A DNA stretch of 64,000 bases from Mesorhizobium sp. B4-1-3 (GTDB lineage Bacteria; Pseudomonadota; Alphaproteobacteria; Rhizobiales; Rhizobiaceae). Of this stretch, positions 35,041 to 45,421 are shown piece by piece. How positions within the stretch are numbered: the stretch's first letter is position 1; each line of letters starts with the position of its first letter. The notes under the pieces were generated by a model. It ran no database searches and was not told where the DNA came from. It worked only from the letters and a program-made list of their open reading frames with translations. Location: NCBI RefSeq assembly GCF_006439355.1, contig NZ_VFTG01000002.1:348485-412484 (forward strand), read 5' to 3'. The position numbers and the translations under genes were made by a program.

Positions 35041-35157
35041 CAGGCAGGAAAACGGCAAGCCAGCCGGCAAAATCGTCACGGCGAAGGGGAATAATCTCGC
35101 CGCGGCGCCCGTTAACGTCCAGTCGCGTACTCTTTCCTTCACCACGGAGCCAATTGA

Positions 35158-35595
35158 ATGAGAAAGCTTGTCATCGCCATCTCCATGCTCGCCTTCGCCG
35201 GTTCGGCCGCCTACGCCGACCCGATCAAGGATCGCCAGGCCCTGATGAAGGAGCGCGGCAAGCTCGCCGGGCAGATCTCGAAGGTGGTTAAAGGCGAGAC
35301 GCCTTTCGATGCCGCCGCCGTGCTGGACGCGCTGAAGGCGCTGCAGGCCAACGCCGAGAAATTCGATGTCGATACGCTGTTCCCGGCCGGCTCTGATAAG
35401 GGCGACACCACGGCCGCGCCGAAGATCTGGGAAGACATGGCCGGCTTCAAAGCTGCCGAGGACAAGTTTCTGGCCGATACCAAGGCCGCGGTCGCTTCGC
35501 CGCCGGCCGACGCGGGCGCACTGAAGGCTCAGCTCAACACGCTGGGCGGCGATTGCGGCACCTGCCATCAGACCTACCGGATCAAGAAGAGCTGA
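35158..35595 (+). CDS. Cytochrome c' (class II cytochrome c)
   Basis: 145 residues with a signal peptide (AISMLAFAGSAAYA) and one C-terminal heme-binding motif CGTCH near residue 134, the hallmark of the four-helix cytochrome c' family. DRQALMKERGKLAGQISK is the first helix. These periplasmic hemoproteins bind nitric oxide and help resist nitrosative stress. It is 8 bp upstream of a diheme cytochrome gene, so they form an operon. Heme would be attached by the Ccm system encoded at 59.5-63.5 kb. Confidence 0.92.
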   Translation: MRKLVIAISMLAFAGSAAYADPIKDRQALMKERGKLAGQISKVVKGETPFDAAAVLDALKALQANAEKFDVDTLFPAGSDKGDTTAAPKIWEDMAGFKAAEDKFLADTKAAVASPPADAGALKAQLNTLGGDCGTCHQTYRIKKS

Positions 35596-35603
35596 CCGCC
35601 TAA

Positions 35604-36551
35604 ATGGCCTGGCTGAGGAAGCTTGTCGGCGCCGTCATCGTGCTTGGCGGCGCCGCGGCAGCCGCCGGCTGGGTCCTGTCGGCTCCGGTCAGGCTGGACG
35701 CCGCCACCGTCGCGCAACTCGGCCCCGGCGATGCCGCCAAAGGCAAACGCATCTTCTACGCGGGGGGCTGCACCTCCTGCCACGCAAAACCGGGCGCCCA
35801 GGGCGACGCCCGCCTCAAACTGGTCGGCGGGCTGGAGCTCAAGACGCCGTTCGGCACCTTCGTGCCGCCCAACATCTCGCAAGACCGGAAGGACGGCATC
35901 GGCGCCTGGAGCGAGGAGGATTTCGCCAACGCCATGCTGAAGGGCGTTTCGCCTTCCGGAGAGCATTTCTACCCGGCCTTTCCCTATGCGTCCTACGCGC
36001 GCATGAAGCCGGCCGACATCGCCGACCTCTACGCCTTCATGAAGACGCTGCCGGCGGTCGCCGGCAAGGCGCCGGACCACAAGCTGTCCTTCCCCTTCAC
36101 CATCCGCCGCGGCATCGGCCTGTGGAAGCTTCTCTACCTCAGCCCGGACCCGGTGATCGCGCTGCCTGGCGGCACACCGGACAAGGTTCTCGCCGGCCGC
36201 TATCTGGTCGAAGGACCCGGCCATTGCGGCGAATGCCACACGCCGCGCGATTTTGCCGGCGGCGTCAAGAAGGGTGAATGGCTGGCGGGCGCCGTCGCCG
36301 CAGAAGGCTCAGGAATCGTGCCCAACATCACCCCCGGGGGGAAGAGCATCAAGAGCTGGTCGGAAGCAGATATCGCCAACTATCTCGAGACCGGCTTCAC
36401 GCCCGATTTCGATTCCGTCGGCGGCGCCATGGTCGAGGTGCAGAAGAACATGGCGCAACTGACCGCCGACGACCGCGCCGCGATCGCCGCCTATCTCAAG
36501 GCGATCCCGCCGCATCTCAACGGCTACCCGGCGCGCAAGCCAGCGAACTGA
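35604..36551 (+). CDS. Diheme cytochrome c
   Basis: 315 residues with an N-terminal membrane anchor or uncleaved signal (VGAVIVLGGAAAAAGWVLS) and two class I heme sites, CTSCH near residue 57 and CGECH near 208, each with a downstream Met-containing region. It resembles the cytochrome subunits of alcohol/gluconate dehydrogenases, but no dehydrogenase gene is adjacent. Together with cytochrome c' it may form a periplasmic electron-transfer or NO-protection unit. Confidence 0.9.
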   Translation: MAWLRKLVGAVIVLGGAAAAAGWVLSAPVRLDAATVAQLGPGDAAKGKRIFYAGGCTSCHAKPGAQGDARLKLVGGLELKTPFGTFVPPNISQDRKDGIGAWSEEDFANAMLKGVSPSGEHFYPAFPYASYARMKPADIADLYAFMKTLPAVAGKAPDHKLSFPFTIRRGIGLWKLLYLSPDPVIALPGGTPDKVLAGRYLVEGPGHCGECHTPRDFAGGVKKGEWLAGAVAAEGSGIVPNITPGGKSIKSWSEADIANYLETGFTPDFDSVGGAMVEVQKNMAQLTADDRAAIAAYLKAIPPHLNGYPARKPAN

Positions 36552-36560
36552 CCTTTTATC

Positions 36561-36950
36561 TTACGGGTGCCGGTCGCCCAGGAAATCGAAGCCGTTTTCG
36601 AAGAAGTGATTGTAGTCGCAGGTCAGTTCCTCGCCCGGCGCGATGTCGCGCAGCGCGTATGTTTCCTCGGGCGAGGAGACGTCGCAGTTCGGCTCGTCCG
36701 CGTGGTTCATGTAGCGCGCGTCATCTGCCTCGAAGACGATGTAGTTGGGGTCGCGCCGGTCCGGATAGGAATAGCGATCGAGATAGGACTTCACCGGCCC
36801 GCTCTCGCTCTCATACGTGTCGACAGGAATGCGCCGGTCGAACCTTGGGTCGAGCTTCCAGATCAGCGTGCCCTTTGCGATGCGGTGTTTGGCGAAGACG
36901 CCAATGCCCTGGATGGGCGATTTGTCGAGATAGACGTCGACGAGCAGCAT
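36561..36950 (-). CDS. Small SET-domain protein
   Basis: 129 residues with a stand-alone SET fold: IQGIGVFAKHRIAKGTLIW at the N terminus, NHADEPNCDVS and GEELTCDYNHFF at the C terminus. These are the SAM-binding and pseudoknot motifs of lysine methyltransferases. Bacterial substrates are unknown. ATG 36950 is chosen because the SET motif begins right after; the longer frame to 37223 is unlikely. It is convergent with the diheme cytochrome gene. Confidence 0.85.
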   Translation of the reverse strand: MLLVDVYLDKSPIQGIGVFAKHRIAKGTLIWKLDPRFDRRIPVDTYESESGPVKSYLDRYSYPDRRDPNYIVFEADDARYMNHADEPNCDVSSPEETYALRDIAPGEELTCDYNHFFENGFDFLGDRHP

Positions 36951-37048
36951 GACGAACCTTGCGAATGAGCGGTCGGCGCGGTCCAAGGACCACGTCCAAA
37001 AAACAGAGCATTGCGTAACGCGCGCCCTTGTCAATTGCGAGTGGAAAA

Positions 37049-39160
37049 TCAGGCTTTGCCTGTCACTTTCAAGGCATAGGCGTAAATGTAGGCGATCTCC
37101 TCCAGCCGCGAGAACCGGCCCGAGGCGCCGGCGTGTCCGGACTCCATGTTGATCTTGAACAGGACCGGATTGCCGCCTGCCTTGCGTTCGCGCAGCCGCG
37201 CCACCCATTTCGCCGGCTCCCAATAGGTGACGCGCGGATCGGTGAGGCCTGCCAGCGCCAGGATCGGCGGGTAGTCGAGCGCCCCCACATTGTCATAGGG
37301 CGAATAGGCCGCGATCGTCTCGTAGTCGGCGGCGGACGCGATCGGGTTGCCCCATTCCGGCCATTCCGGCGGCGTCAGCGGCAGGCTGGCGTCGAGCATG
37401 GTGGTGAGCACGTCGACGAACGGCACCTCGGCGACGATGCCGCCGAAAGCTTCCGGCGCCATGTTGGCGATCGCCCCCATCAGCATGCCGCCGGCGGAGC
37501 CGCCCTGCGCAACGATGCGGTCATGCCGGGTGTAGCGCTCCGCGACGAGATGGCGGGCGCAGGCGATGAAATCGGTGAACGTGTTCATCTTCTTCGCCCG
37601 CTTGCCGTCCTCGTACCAACCGTAGCCCTTGTCCTTGCCGCCGCGCACATGCGCGATGGCATAAACGAAGCCGCGGTCGACCAGCGACAGGCAGTTGGTG
37701 TTGAAGGCGGAGGGCACCGTGATGCCGTAGGAGCCGTAGCCGTAGAGCAGGCAGGGTGCGGAACCGTCGAGCGGCGTGGCGCGATGGTAGAGCAGCGAGA
37801 TCGGCACCAACTCGCCATCGGCCGCCGGCGCCATCAGCCGACGCGTGACATAGTGCTCCGGATCGTGGCCGGAGGGCACTTCCTGCGTCTTCAGGAGCAC
37901 CCGTTCGCGGCTGCGCATATTATAGTCGAACACCTGCGCCGGTGTTGTCATCGACGAATAGCTGAAGCGCATCACTTCGGTGTCGTATTCATAGGAGCCG
38001 GAGAGACCGAGCGAGAAAGCTTCCTCGTCGAAGGAGATGAAATGCTCCTCGCCGCTGGCGCGCTCGCGCACCACGATACGCGGCAGTCCGTCCTTGCGCT
38101 CGAGCCTGACCATATAGTGCTTGAAGCCGAGCACCGAGAGGATCAGGCGGCCCGGCTCGTGCGGCACCAGTTCCTGCCAGTTGGCGCGCACCGGGTTGTC
38201 GACCGGCGCGGTCATGATCTTGAAGTCCTTGGCGCCGTCGGCATTGGTGAGGATGAAGAAGATGTCGCCGCCTTCTTCCAGGTCATATTGCACGCCGGTC
38301 TCGCGCACCGCCACCAGCTTCGGCTCGGCCGATGGATCATTGGTCGGCAGCAAGCGGTATTCCGAAGTCTCGTGGTCGTTGATGCCGATCATGATCCAGT
38401 CATTGGCGCGCGTGCCGCTGACATCCATGAAGAAGCCCGGATCGGTTTCCTCATGGATCAGCCGGTCGTTCTCGGACTTGTCGCCGAGCGCGTGGAAGAA
38501 CACTTTCGACGGGCGATGATTGTCGTCGAGATGGGTATAGAAGAAGCCGTCGTCGCCGGCGTCCCAAACCCCGCCGCCGCCCGTATCCGGAATCCGGTCG
38601 GCAAGATCCTTGCCGCTCGCGAGATCGCGCACGCGTAGCGTGAAGAATTCCGAGCCCTTGTCGTCGAACGCCCATAGCAGCTTCTTGTGGTCGCCCGAAT
38701 GGTCGACGCTGCCGAGCCGGAAATAGGCCTTGCCCTCCGCCTCGCTATCGCCGTCGAGCAGGATCTCCTCGGCGCCGCCGTCGCGCGGCGTGCGGAAATA
38801 GCGCGGCTGCTCGCCGCCTTGTCGGAAGGAAGAGCCATAGGCATAAGGGCCGTCCTTCATCGGCACCGTGGAGTCGTCTTCCTTGACGCGCCCCTTCATC
38901 TCGGCAAACAGCTTGCCGCGCAGGTCCGCGCTACCCGCCATCAGCGCCGCCTGATAGGCGTTCTCGGCCTCGAGATGGGCGCGGATGCGGCCGTCGAGCA
39001 GGGAAGGGTCACGGAATACGGCCTGCCAGTTGTCGGCTCGCATCCAGGCGTAGTCGTCGCTGCGGGTGATGCCGTGATGCGTGTCGGAAACCGGGTGTTT
39101 TTCAGGGGTCGGCGGGCTGGCGGCCGGGAAGGCGGAAGTCAAGGCGGAAGCTCTGGTCAT
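37049..39160 (-). CDS. ptrB: Oligopeptidase B (S9 family serine peptidase)
   Basis: 703-residue cytosolic endopeptidase that cleaves short peptides after Lys/Arg. An N-terminal seven-blade propeller (about residues 60-420) is followed by an alpha/beta-hydrolase domain with the catalytic Ser555 in QGGSAGGMLMG, Asp in LTDPRV and His in ESGHAGASGR. SAPCLLYGYGSYG and HVRGGKDKGYGWYEDGK are typical of the family. No signal peptide. Length and motifs favour oligopeptidase B over prolyl oligopeptidase. Confidence 0.94.
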   Translation of the reverse strand: MTRASALTSAFPAASPPTPEKHPVSDTHHGITRSDDYAWMRADNWQAVFRDPSLLDGRIRAHLEAENAYQAALMAGSADLRGKLFAEMKGRVKEDDSTVPMKDGPYAYGSSFRQGGEQPRYFRTPRDGGAEEILLDGDSEAEGKAYFRLGSVDHSGDHKKLLWAFDDKGSEFFTLRVRDLASGKDLADRIPDTGGGGVWDAGDDGFFYTHLDDNHRPSKVFFHALGDKSENDRLIHEETDPGFFMDVSGTRANDWIMIGINDHETSEYRLLPTNDPSAEPKLVAVRETGVQYDLEEGGDIFFILTNADGAKDFKIMTAPVDNPVRANWQELVPHEPGRLILSVLGFKHYMVRLERKDGLPRIVVRERASGEEHFISFDEEAFSLGLSGSYEYDTEVMRFSYSSMTTPAQVFDYNMRSRERVLLKTQEVPSGHDPEHYVTRRLMAPAADGELVPISLLYHRATPLDGSAPCLLYGYGSYGITVPSAFNTNCLSLVDRGFVYAIAHVRGGKDKGYGWYEDGKRAKKMNTFTDFIACARHLVAERYTRHDRIVAQGGSAGGMLMGAIANMAPEAFGGIVAEVPFVDVLTTMLDASLPLTPPEWPEWGNPIASAADYETIAAYSPYDNVGALDYPPILALAGLTDPRVTYWEPAKWVARLRERKAGGNPVLFKINMESGHAGASGRFSRLEEIAYIYAYALKVTGKA

Positions 39161-39269
39161 TACGTCTCGCTGCGGAATTTGCTTGAATGACGAATGAACA
39201 CGCCGCTCAGCGGCGGTTCAAGGGGCGCGGCTCAAGATGGTCTACAGAAGCTAAGTCGAAGGGGGAAAG

Positions 39270-39635
39270 ATGAAATCCTGTGTTTCTACCGCAATGTCCG
39301 TCGTCCTCGCGGCGGGTCTGGCTTTTTCCAGTCAGTCTCATGCAACCGTCTTTGCCGCCTGGCAAGTGGCGGGGGTGCCGTTCGGCGACACCCTCAATGC
39401 ACGAAAGTATCCGTCCAACACATCACAGAAACAGGCTGCTTATCCGAACGGCACCGTACTGCAGATGACCGGCCGCTGCACCGGTGGCGTGAACCTGCTC
39501 GATATCGCCCGGCAGCCGCAATGGAAGCAGCGCCAGGCGATCCGCTACCGCTGGTGCGAGATCTGGCACGATCCGGCGCAGAATGGTCATTTTGTCGCCG
39601 GCTGGGTCTACGGCAAATATATCGCGCCTCACTGA
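39270..39635 (+). CDS. Secreted SH3-like domain protein
   Basis: 121 residues with a signal peptide (STAMSVVLAAGLAFSSQSHA) and a bacterial SH3-like region (DTLNARKYPSNTSQKQAAYP, GTVLQMTGRC, then WCEIWHD and GWVYGKYI). Such domains bind peptidoglycan or other envelope ligands. GGGGGAAAG provides the ribosome site. It stands alone. No partner can be inferred. Confidence 0.85.
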   Translation: MKSCVSTAMSVVLAAGLAFSSQSHATVFAAWQVAGVPFGDTLNARKYPSNTSQKQAAYPNGTVLQMTGRCTGGVNLLDIARQPQWKQRQAIRYRWCEIWHDPAQNGHFVAGWVYGKYIAPH

Positions 39636-40053
39636 TGAATTCTGTCGCAAAGCCTCGTCGGCTCCGGCCGCCAAGGCGAGATCCTTGCGTCTCGTTGCGC
39701 CGCAGGATTCGTTGCACTGGCACAACAGGCGCCCAAGCATTGATCAAGCATTGAATGCCGTGTCGGGTGGCGATCGGATGTCTAACACGTGGATGGCGCT
39801 ACGTCATGGCATGCTGGTCTGGCCAGAAAAATCTCGCGAAGTTACACGGTGCACGAATTTTTGAAGCTGAATCGGCAATATTTGATGAATATCGATCAAT
39901 ATAAACCAGCATGCGAATTGACTTACTTTCAATGCAGCGTCATTAAGATAACCGACGCGAATCGCAGAGCCTTTCCTGAATGAATTCGCGCGATGCCCGA
40001 TCCCAGAAAAAGGGCGCAGTTTTAGAAACAACTCTCGTTGGGGCCTTAGCACT
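39636..40053. promoter_or_regulatory. Intergenic region upstream of mucR
   Basis: 418 bp with no convincing gene. The distal half is ordinary GC; from about 39840 to 40050 it is AT-rich and TpA-rich. A possible promoter is TTGACT (39918-39923), a 17-nt spacer and CATTAA (39941-39946). MucR/Ros proteins repress their own genes through such sequences, so autoregulation is plausible. Confidence 0.5.
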
Positions 40054-40479
40054 ATGGAAATCGTCGAAACACCTTCGAAAAACGGTGATGCGCTGATCGA
40101 GCTGACCGCCGATGTCGTCGCCGCCTATGTCAGCAACAACCCGGTGCCGGTCGGGGAACTGCCAAACCTTATTGCCGACGTCCATGCCGCGTTGGGCCGC
40201 GTTGGCGGCTCGCCGGAGCAGCCGTCGGCCGAGAAGCAGAAGCCGGCCGTCAACCCGAAGCGCTCCGTCCATGACGACTACATCGTCTGTCTCGAGGACG
40301 GAAAGAAGTTCAAGTCGCTGAAGCGGCATTTGATGACCCACTATAATCTCACGCCGGAAGAGTATCGTGAGAAGTGGGGCCTGGACGCCAACTACCCGAT
40401 GGTTGCCCCCAATTATGCGGCCGCCCGCTCGCAACTCGCCAAGAAGATGGGCCTGGGCCGCAAGCGCAAGGGCCGCTGA
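40054..40479 (+). CDS. mucR: MucR/Ros-family zinc-finger regulator
   Basis: 141-residue global regulator of the MucR family that binds AT-rich DNA and controls exopolysaccharide, motility and cell-cycle genes in rhizobia. The DNA-binding domain (about residues 70-130) shows [19 protein letters not shown] and [12 protein letters not shown]. In Ros the zinc ligands are Cys-x2-Cys and two His; here they read Cys79, Asp82, His92 and His96, so the second Cys is Asp, as described for some Mesorhizobium Ros homologues. The N-terminal region is the oligomerisation part. Confidence 0.93.
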   Translation: MEIVETPSKNGDALIELTADVVAAYVSNNPVPVGELPNLIADVHAALGRVGGSPEQPSAEKQKPAVNPKRSVHDDYIVCLEDGKKFKSLKRHLMTHYNLTPEEYREKWGLDANYPMVAPNYAAARSQLAKKMGLGRKRKGR

Positions 40480-40506
40480 CGGGCTCCTGCTCTTGCAAGC
40501 AGCTCG

Positions 40507-40535
40507 ACGGCGCCCTCGCGGCGCCGTTTTGCTTT
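40507..40535 (+). terminator. Rho-independent terminator after mucR
   Basis: ACGGCGCC and GGCGCCGT form an 8-bp stem with a 5-nt loop, then TTTTGCTTT follows. It lies between the convergent mucR and sufE genes. Confidence 0.85.
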
Positions 40536-40547
40536 AAAGATCTGAGG

Positions 40548-40976
40548 TCAGGCGGTCTGCTTCAGCGCCGCTTCCGCGTCGCGCTTGATGCGCTTGACCA
40601 TCGAGCGCAGACCGTTGGCGCGCTGCGGCGACAGATGTTCGTCGAGGCCGAGTTCCTTCAGCGTCGCTTCGGCATCCGTGTTCTGGATTTCGCTCGCATG
40701 TCGGCCTGAAAACAATGCCAGCATGATGGCGACGAGGCCGCGCACGATATGGGCATCGGAATGGCCCTGGAAGCTGATCACCGGATCGGCGCCGTCGCCT
40801 CGCTCGGTGGTGAGCCACACCTGGCTCACGCAGCCGGGCACCTTGTTCGCGGCCGTGCGTTCCGCCTCGGGAAATGGCGGCAGGCCTTCGCCAAGCTCGA
40901 TCACATAGCGATAGCGGTCCTCCCACTCGTCGAGCAGGGAAAAGTCGTCGCGGATGGTCTGGATCGGGGTGATCAT
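40548..40976 (-). CDS. sufE: Cysteine desulfurase sulfur acceptor SufE
   Basis: 142-residue protein that accepts persulfide from SufS on the conserved Cys49 (in KVPGCVSQVWL) and passes it to SufB for Fe-S cluster assembly. The family opening TIRDDFSLLDEWEDRYRYVIELG is present. ATG 40976 is chosen to match family starts, although ATG 40985 is also in frame. SufS/SufB are not in the window; a stand-alone sufE is common in rhizobia. Confidence 0.93.
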   Translation of the reverse strand: MITPIQTIRDDFSLLDEWEDRYRYVIELGEGLPPFPEAERTAANKVPGCVSQVWLTTERGDGADPVISFQGHSDAHIVRGLVAIMLALFSGRHASEIQNTDAEATLKELGLDEHLSPQRANGLRSMVKRIKRDAEAALKQTA

Positions 40977-41063
40977 TGCCCGCATATAGTGACCCGGCTC
41001 CGCCGCGTCACGGAAAAAGAAAGACGCCGCGGGCGTCGAGAGGTCGGACGCGCCCGCGGCGGA

Positions 41064-41181
41064 GAGCAATTCCAGGAAAAGTGCGTAGCGGTTTTCCGTC
41101 CGGAATTGCGCCAAACCAAAGAAAGAGCAATCCAGAAAAATACGTAGCGGTTTCCGCCCGGAATTGCGCCAAAACCAAAGA
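41064..41181 (+). repeat. Tandem pair of AGCAATTCC hairpin elements, copy D
   Basis: Two consecutive copies, 41064-41124 and 41125-41181, each begin GAGCAAT, contain GTAGCGG and TTTCCG, and end CCGGAATTGCGCC followed by an A-rich tail. Each is like the first hairpin of copies A-C. The region lies between sufE and the DUF5330 gene. Confidence 0.75.
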
Positions 41182-41204
41182 GCCGAGCGAACGGCCGGAA
41201 GAAT

Positions 41205-41615
41205 TCAGTTCTTCGCCGTCAACATCACCGGAATGTTCACCTTGGCGGGCAGCACGATGTCCTCGGCGACGCTGCCGGTGGTCGTGACGGAGCCATCCGC
41301 GACCTTCGTCTCGGGCGTGCCTGCCTGCCCGGACTGCCCAGACTGCCCAGACTGCTTGTCGTCGATCATGGCCGCGGCGATCTTGGCCGTTTCCTTGGCG
41401 CGAACGGTGATGGTGTACATGGCCGATTTGCCGGTTTCGCAGACATCGGGCTTGCGCTCGCAGAGCCCGGCAATGTCGCCGACTGCCTCGCGCGCCGCAA
41501 AGAGCGCCTGGATCGGCCCGACGCTCTGCTTGCCGTCCTCGCCCGGGCCGACGCCAAGTGGCAGCGCCAGCAGCACCAGCGAAAACCAGAAAGCCATCCT
41601 GATCAGAAAGCCCAT
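41205..41615 (-). CDS. DUF5330-family small membrane-anchored protein
   Basis: 136 residues. It starts with a signal anchor (GFLIRMAFWFSLVLLALPLGVG) followed by a helical region (GPIQALFAAREAVGDIAGLC, CETGKSAMYTITVRAKETAK) and a Gln/Gly-rich stretch (DDKQSGQSGQSGQAG) encoded by a 9-bp tandem repeat. It matches my recollection of the DUF5330 family of alphaproteobacteria, whose function is not known. No enzymatic motif is visible. Confidence 0.75.
   Translation of the reverse strand: MGFLIRMAFWFSLVLLALPLGVGPGEDGKQSVGPIQALFAAREAVGDIAGLCERKPDVCETGKSAMYTITVRAKETAKIAAAMIDDKQSGQSGQSGQAGTPETKVADGSVTTTGSVAEDIVLPAKVNIPVMLTAKN
41324..41355. repeat. 9-bp tandem repeat in the DUF5330 gene
   Basis: About 3.5 copies of ACTGCCCAG-like units encode SGQ repeats on the minus strand. 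The count is in frame, so slippage would only change the length of a flexible segment. Confidence 0.7.
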
Positions 41616-42170
41616 CTTACTAACCTCTCATCCGGGATGGATGATGCATCCATCCGTGACGGATCATGCATCCCTTGGCATGACCTCTTTTATGGGCACG
41701 ATCATGGCACGGTCACACAAAGGACGGCTTGCATCGAAGCCGCCAATTTTCTTCAAATTTTAAGCAAATTCGAAAGGAATTGGCTTTGAAACGCAATTGC
41801 CTCGAATCTCATCCGCTGTATTAACTTCACGACAACCATATATCGCGTTGTAATTGCGCAATTTTCTTATGAGCAGGGGTTAGTCGGATCAAGTTGTGGT
41901 CCATTTCGGCACAGGCCTCGCGGCTAACCCGCCGTTTACCATGGCGGCAACTCGGCATGCTTCGCGAGGCCGGCATCACAATATTTGCCTTGGGGCGGTC
42001 GCCGGCGCCGCCAGCCTTATCCATTCCTTAAACGCTGGATGCGAGTTTCAAGTCATTGATTGAGTCACCTGCAAGGCAGGGTGTTTTTACGACCGGGTAC
42101 GCGTGCGTTGAGTTCAATTTCAGCCAGATACGTTCAATTGCCCGGCGCGGTGTCAGCCGGCTGCGAACGC
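41616..42170. other. Intergenic region before the sensor kinase gene
   Basis: About 555 bp. It holds a 13-bp direct repeat differing by one base (GGATGATGCATCC at 41639-41651 and GGATCATGCATCC at 41661-41673, 22-bp spacing), then an AT-rich stretch (41750-41870). No convincing gene is seen; a minus-strand frame at 41827-42024 has no family resemblance. Confidence 0.45.
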
Positions 42171-43907
<1,737 letters not shown>

Positions 43908-44674
43908 GGTCGTCGAACCCGAACGCGGCGTCCTCGCCGAAGGCGCGGTCGCGGTCGGTCAGCTGATCGCAAGCAATCCGGTCCTGGTCGGCGGTTCGAC
44001 CGCCTTCCTGGTGACGTTGTTCTATGTCTCGGCCAATGCGCTCTGGTATCAGCCTTTTCCGCATACCGGCGCCTTCTTTGCCACCCGCAGCATCGAGAAT
44101 TTCCCGCATACCCTCTCCAATGAACCGGAAACCACCATCAACATCGTGCGCCAGGCGCCGGCGCAGCCGGTCGCCAAGCCGGATCCGGTCGTCCAGCAGG
44201 TGCAAGGCATTCTGAAGGACCTCAATTTTTATGACGGCACGGTCGATGGCCTCACAGGCCCGGCCACGCGCAAGGCGATCCAGACCTATCAACTGAAAGT
44301 CGGGCTGCCCGGCTCGGGCGAGATCGACGGCGCGTTGCTCGACCAGCTTGGCGCCCGCCAGACGACGGCGGCCATTCCCCACCCGGCGCCGCGGCCGGCC
44401 GATGGCGTGGCCGTCCTGGCCGCCAAGCCGCCGGTGATCCCGGTTTCCGCACCGGCCGATGGCGCCACGCAATCGCCCGATGCCCGCATCGTCAAGATCC
44501 AGGCAGGCCTGAAAGCTTTCGGCAACAACGACATGCAGCTCGACGGCAAGGTCGGCGCCCGCACCAAGGCCGCGATCAAGGAATTCCAGGCCTTATTCGG
44601 CCTGCCCGAGACCGGCGAGCCGGACGAGGCTGTCTATGTCAAGATGCGCGAGATTGGCCTGACGAACTGAGCGG

Positions 44675-44957
44675 TCACGGAAAACTGTTCATTCCAGCCA
44701 ATGTTTTGCGCTCGGCTTTCAAAGCACGGAGAAAGGCGCGGCGATCGATTTCCTGGCCTTCGCCGCTCGCGATTCCTTCATCATAGGCGCGCTTCAATCG
44801 TGCGAGTTCGAGCTCGCGAAGCTCCTCGCGGTGCTCCCACAATCTGAGGGCTTCCCTAACGATTTCGCTGTTTTGAGGCATAGTCGCCACTCTCGACCGC
44901 ATCTTGCAGTCGCGCGGCCTGCTTCGGCGTGAGGGATATGGTCAGGGTGCGTCCCAT
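44675..44957 (-). pseudogene. parD: Frameshifted ParD/CopG-type antitoxin gene
   Basis: From ATG 44957 the frame reads MGRTLTISLTPKQAARLQDA and GDYAS, then hits a stop after an AAAA run (44871-44874). Shifting by one base there restores the typical ParD sequence NSEIVREALRLWEHREEL up to the stop at 44675. One extra A is the simplest explanation. ParD proteins are ribbon-helix-helix antitoxins for ParE; the downstream space is taken by the convergent peptidoglycan-binding gene, so there is no parE. An orphan remnant or a sequence error. Confidence 0.75.
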
Positions 44958-45072
44958 TGTAGGGTTCCTCTTAAAATCTAACAAAATTTGTTGGACGTTT
45001 CCTTCTGTGCTCATCGCTCGCGCGCACAGCTAAATCCCGCTAGACAAACTGAATGCCATCCGGAAACCTCCC

Positions 45073-45420
45073 ATGCGCGTAACCACCGATCTTTGGGTCT
45101 CCGCCCTTGTCCGCCGCGTCTTCGGCGCCGGCGGCTTTGCGGCGATCGTCAAGCGCGGCGCGACCGAGGCGGGCGCTGTCTTCGTGCTGTCGCGCGGGCG
45201 TCTTGGGGAGGTGGCCCTCTACGGGCCGGCGCCGCAGACGAGCTACGATTCGGCTGATCCCGACGAGCGCTTCTTTGCCCTGCTCGATTCAAGCGACGAC
45301 GGCTCGGCCTTCGATGCGCGGCTGGAGCGGGAAAAGAAATTCGACCCCGACATCTGGGTGGTCGAGATCGAGGCAGGGACTGTTCCGGTCGAAGAGCTTC
45401 TTTCGGTAAAGACGGAATAG
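45073..45420 (+). CDS. DUF1491 family protein
   Basis: 115 residues, compact and cytoplasmic, with the opening RVTTDLWVSALVRRVFGAGG and a C-terminal EKKFDPDIWVVEIE typical of DUF1491, a small alphaproteobacterial family of unknown function. No catalytic motif is visible. It is convergent with the DUF2336 gene, separated by one base. Confidence 0.88.
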   Translation: MRVTTDLWVSALVRRVFGAGGFAAIVKRGATEAGAVFVLSRGRLGEVALYGPAPQTSYDSADPDERFFALLDSSDDGSAFDARLEREKKFDPDIWVVEIEAGTVPVEELLSVKTE

Positions 45421-45421
45421 A

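Noticed and set aside
37028..38638. 536-codon plus-strand frame opposite oligopeptidase B
   Set aside because: Antisense shadow; the peptidase has a full catalytic triad on the other strand.
44390..45072. ParE toxin partner for the ParD-type remnant
   Set aside because: No toxin-like frame exists on either side; flanking genes are a peptidoglycan-binding protein and DUF1491.
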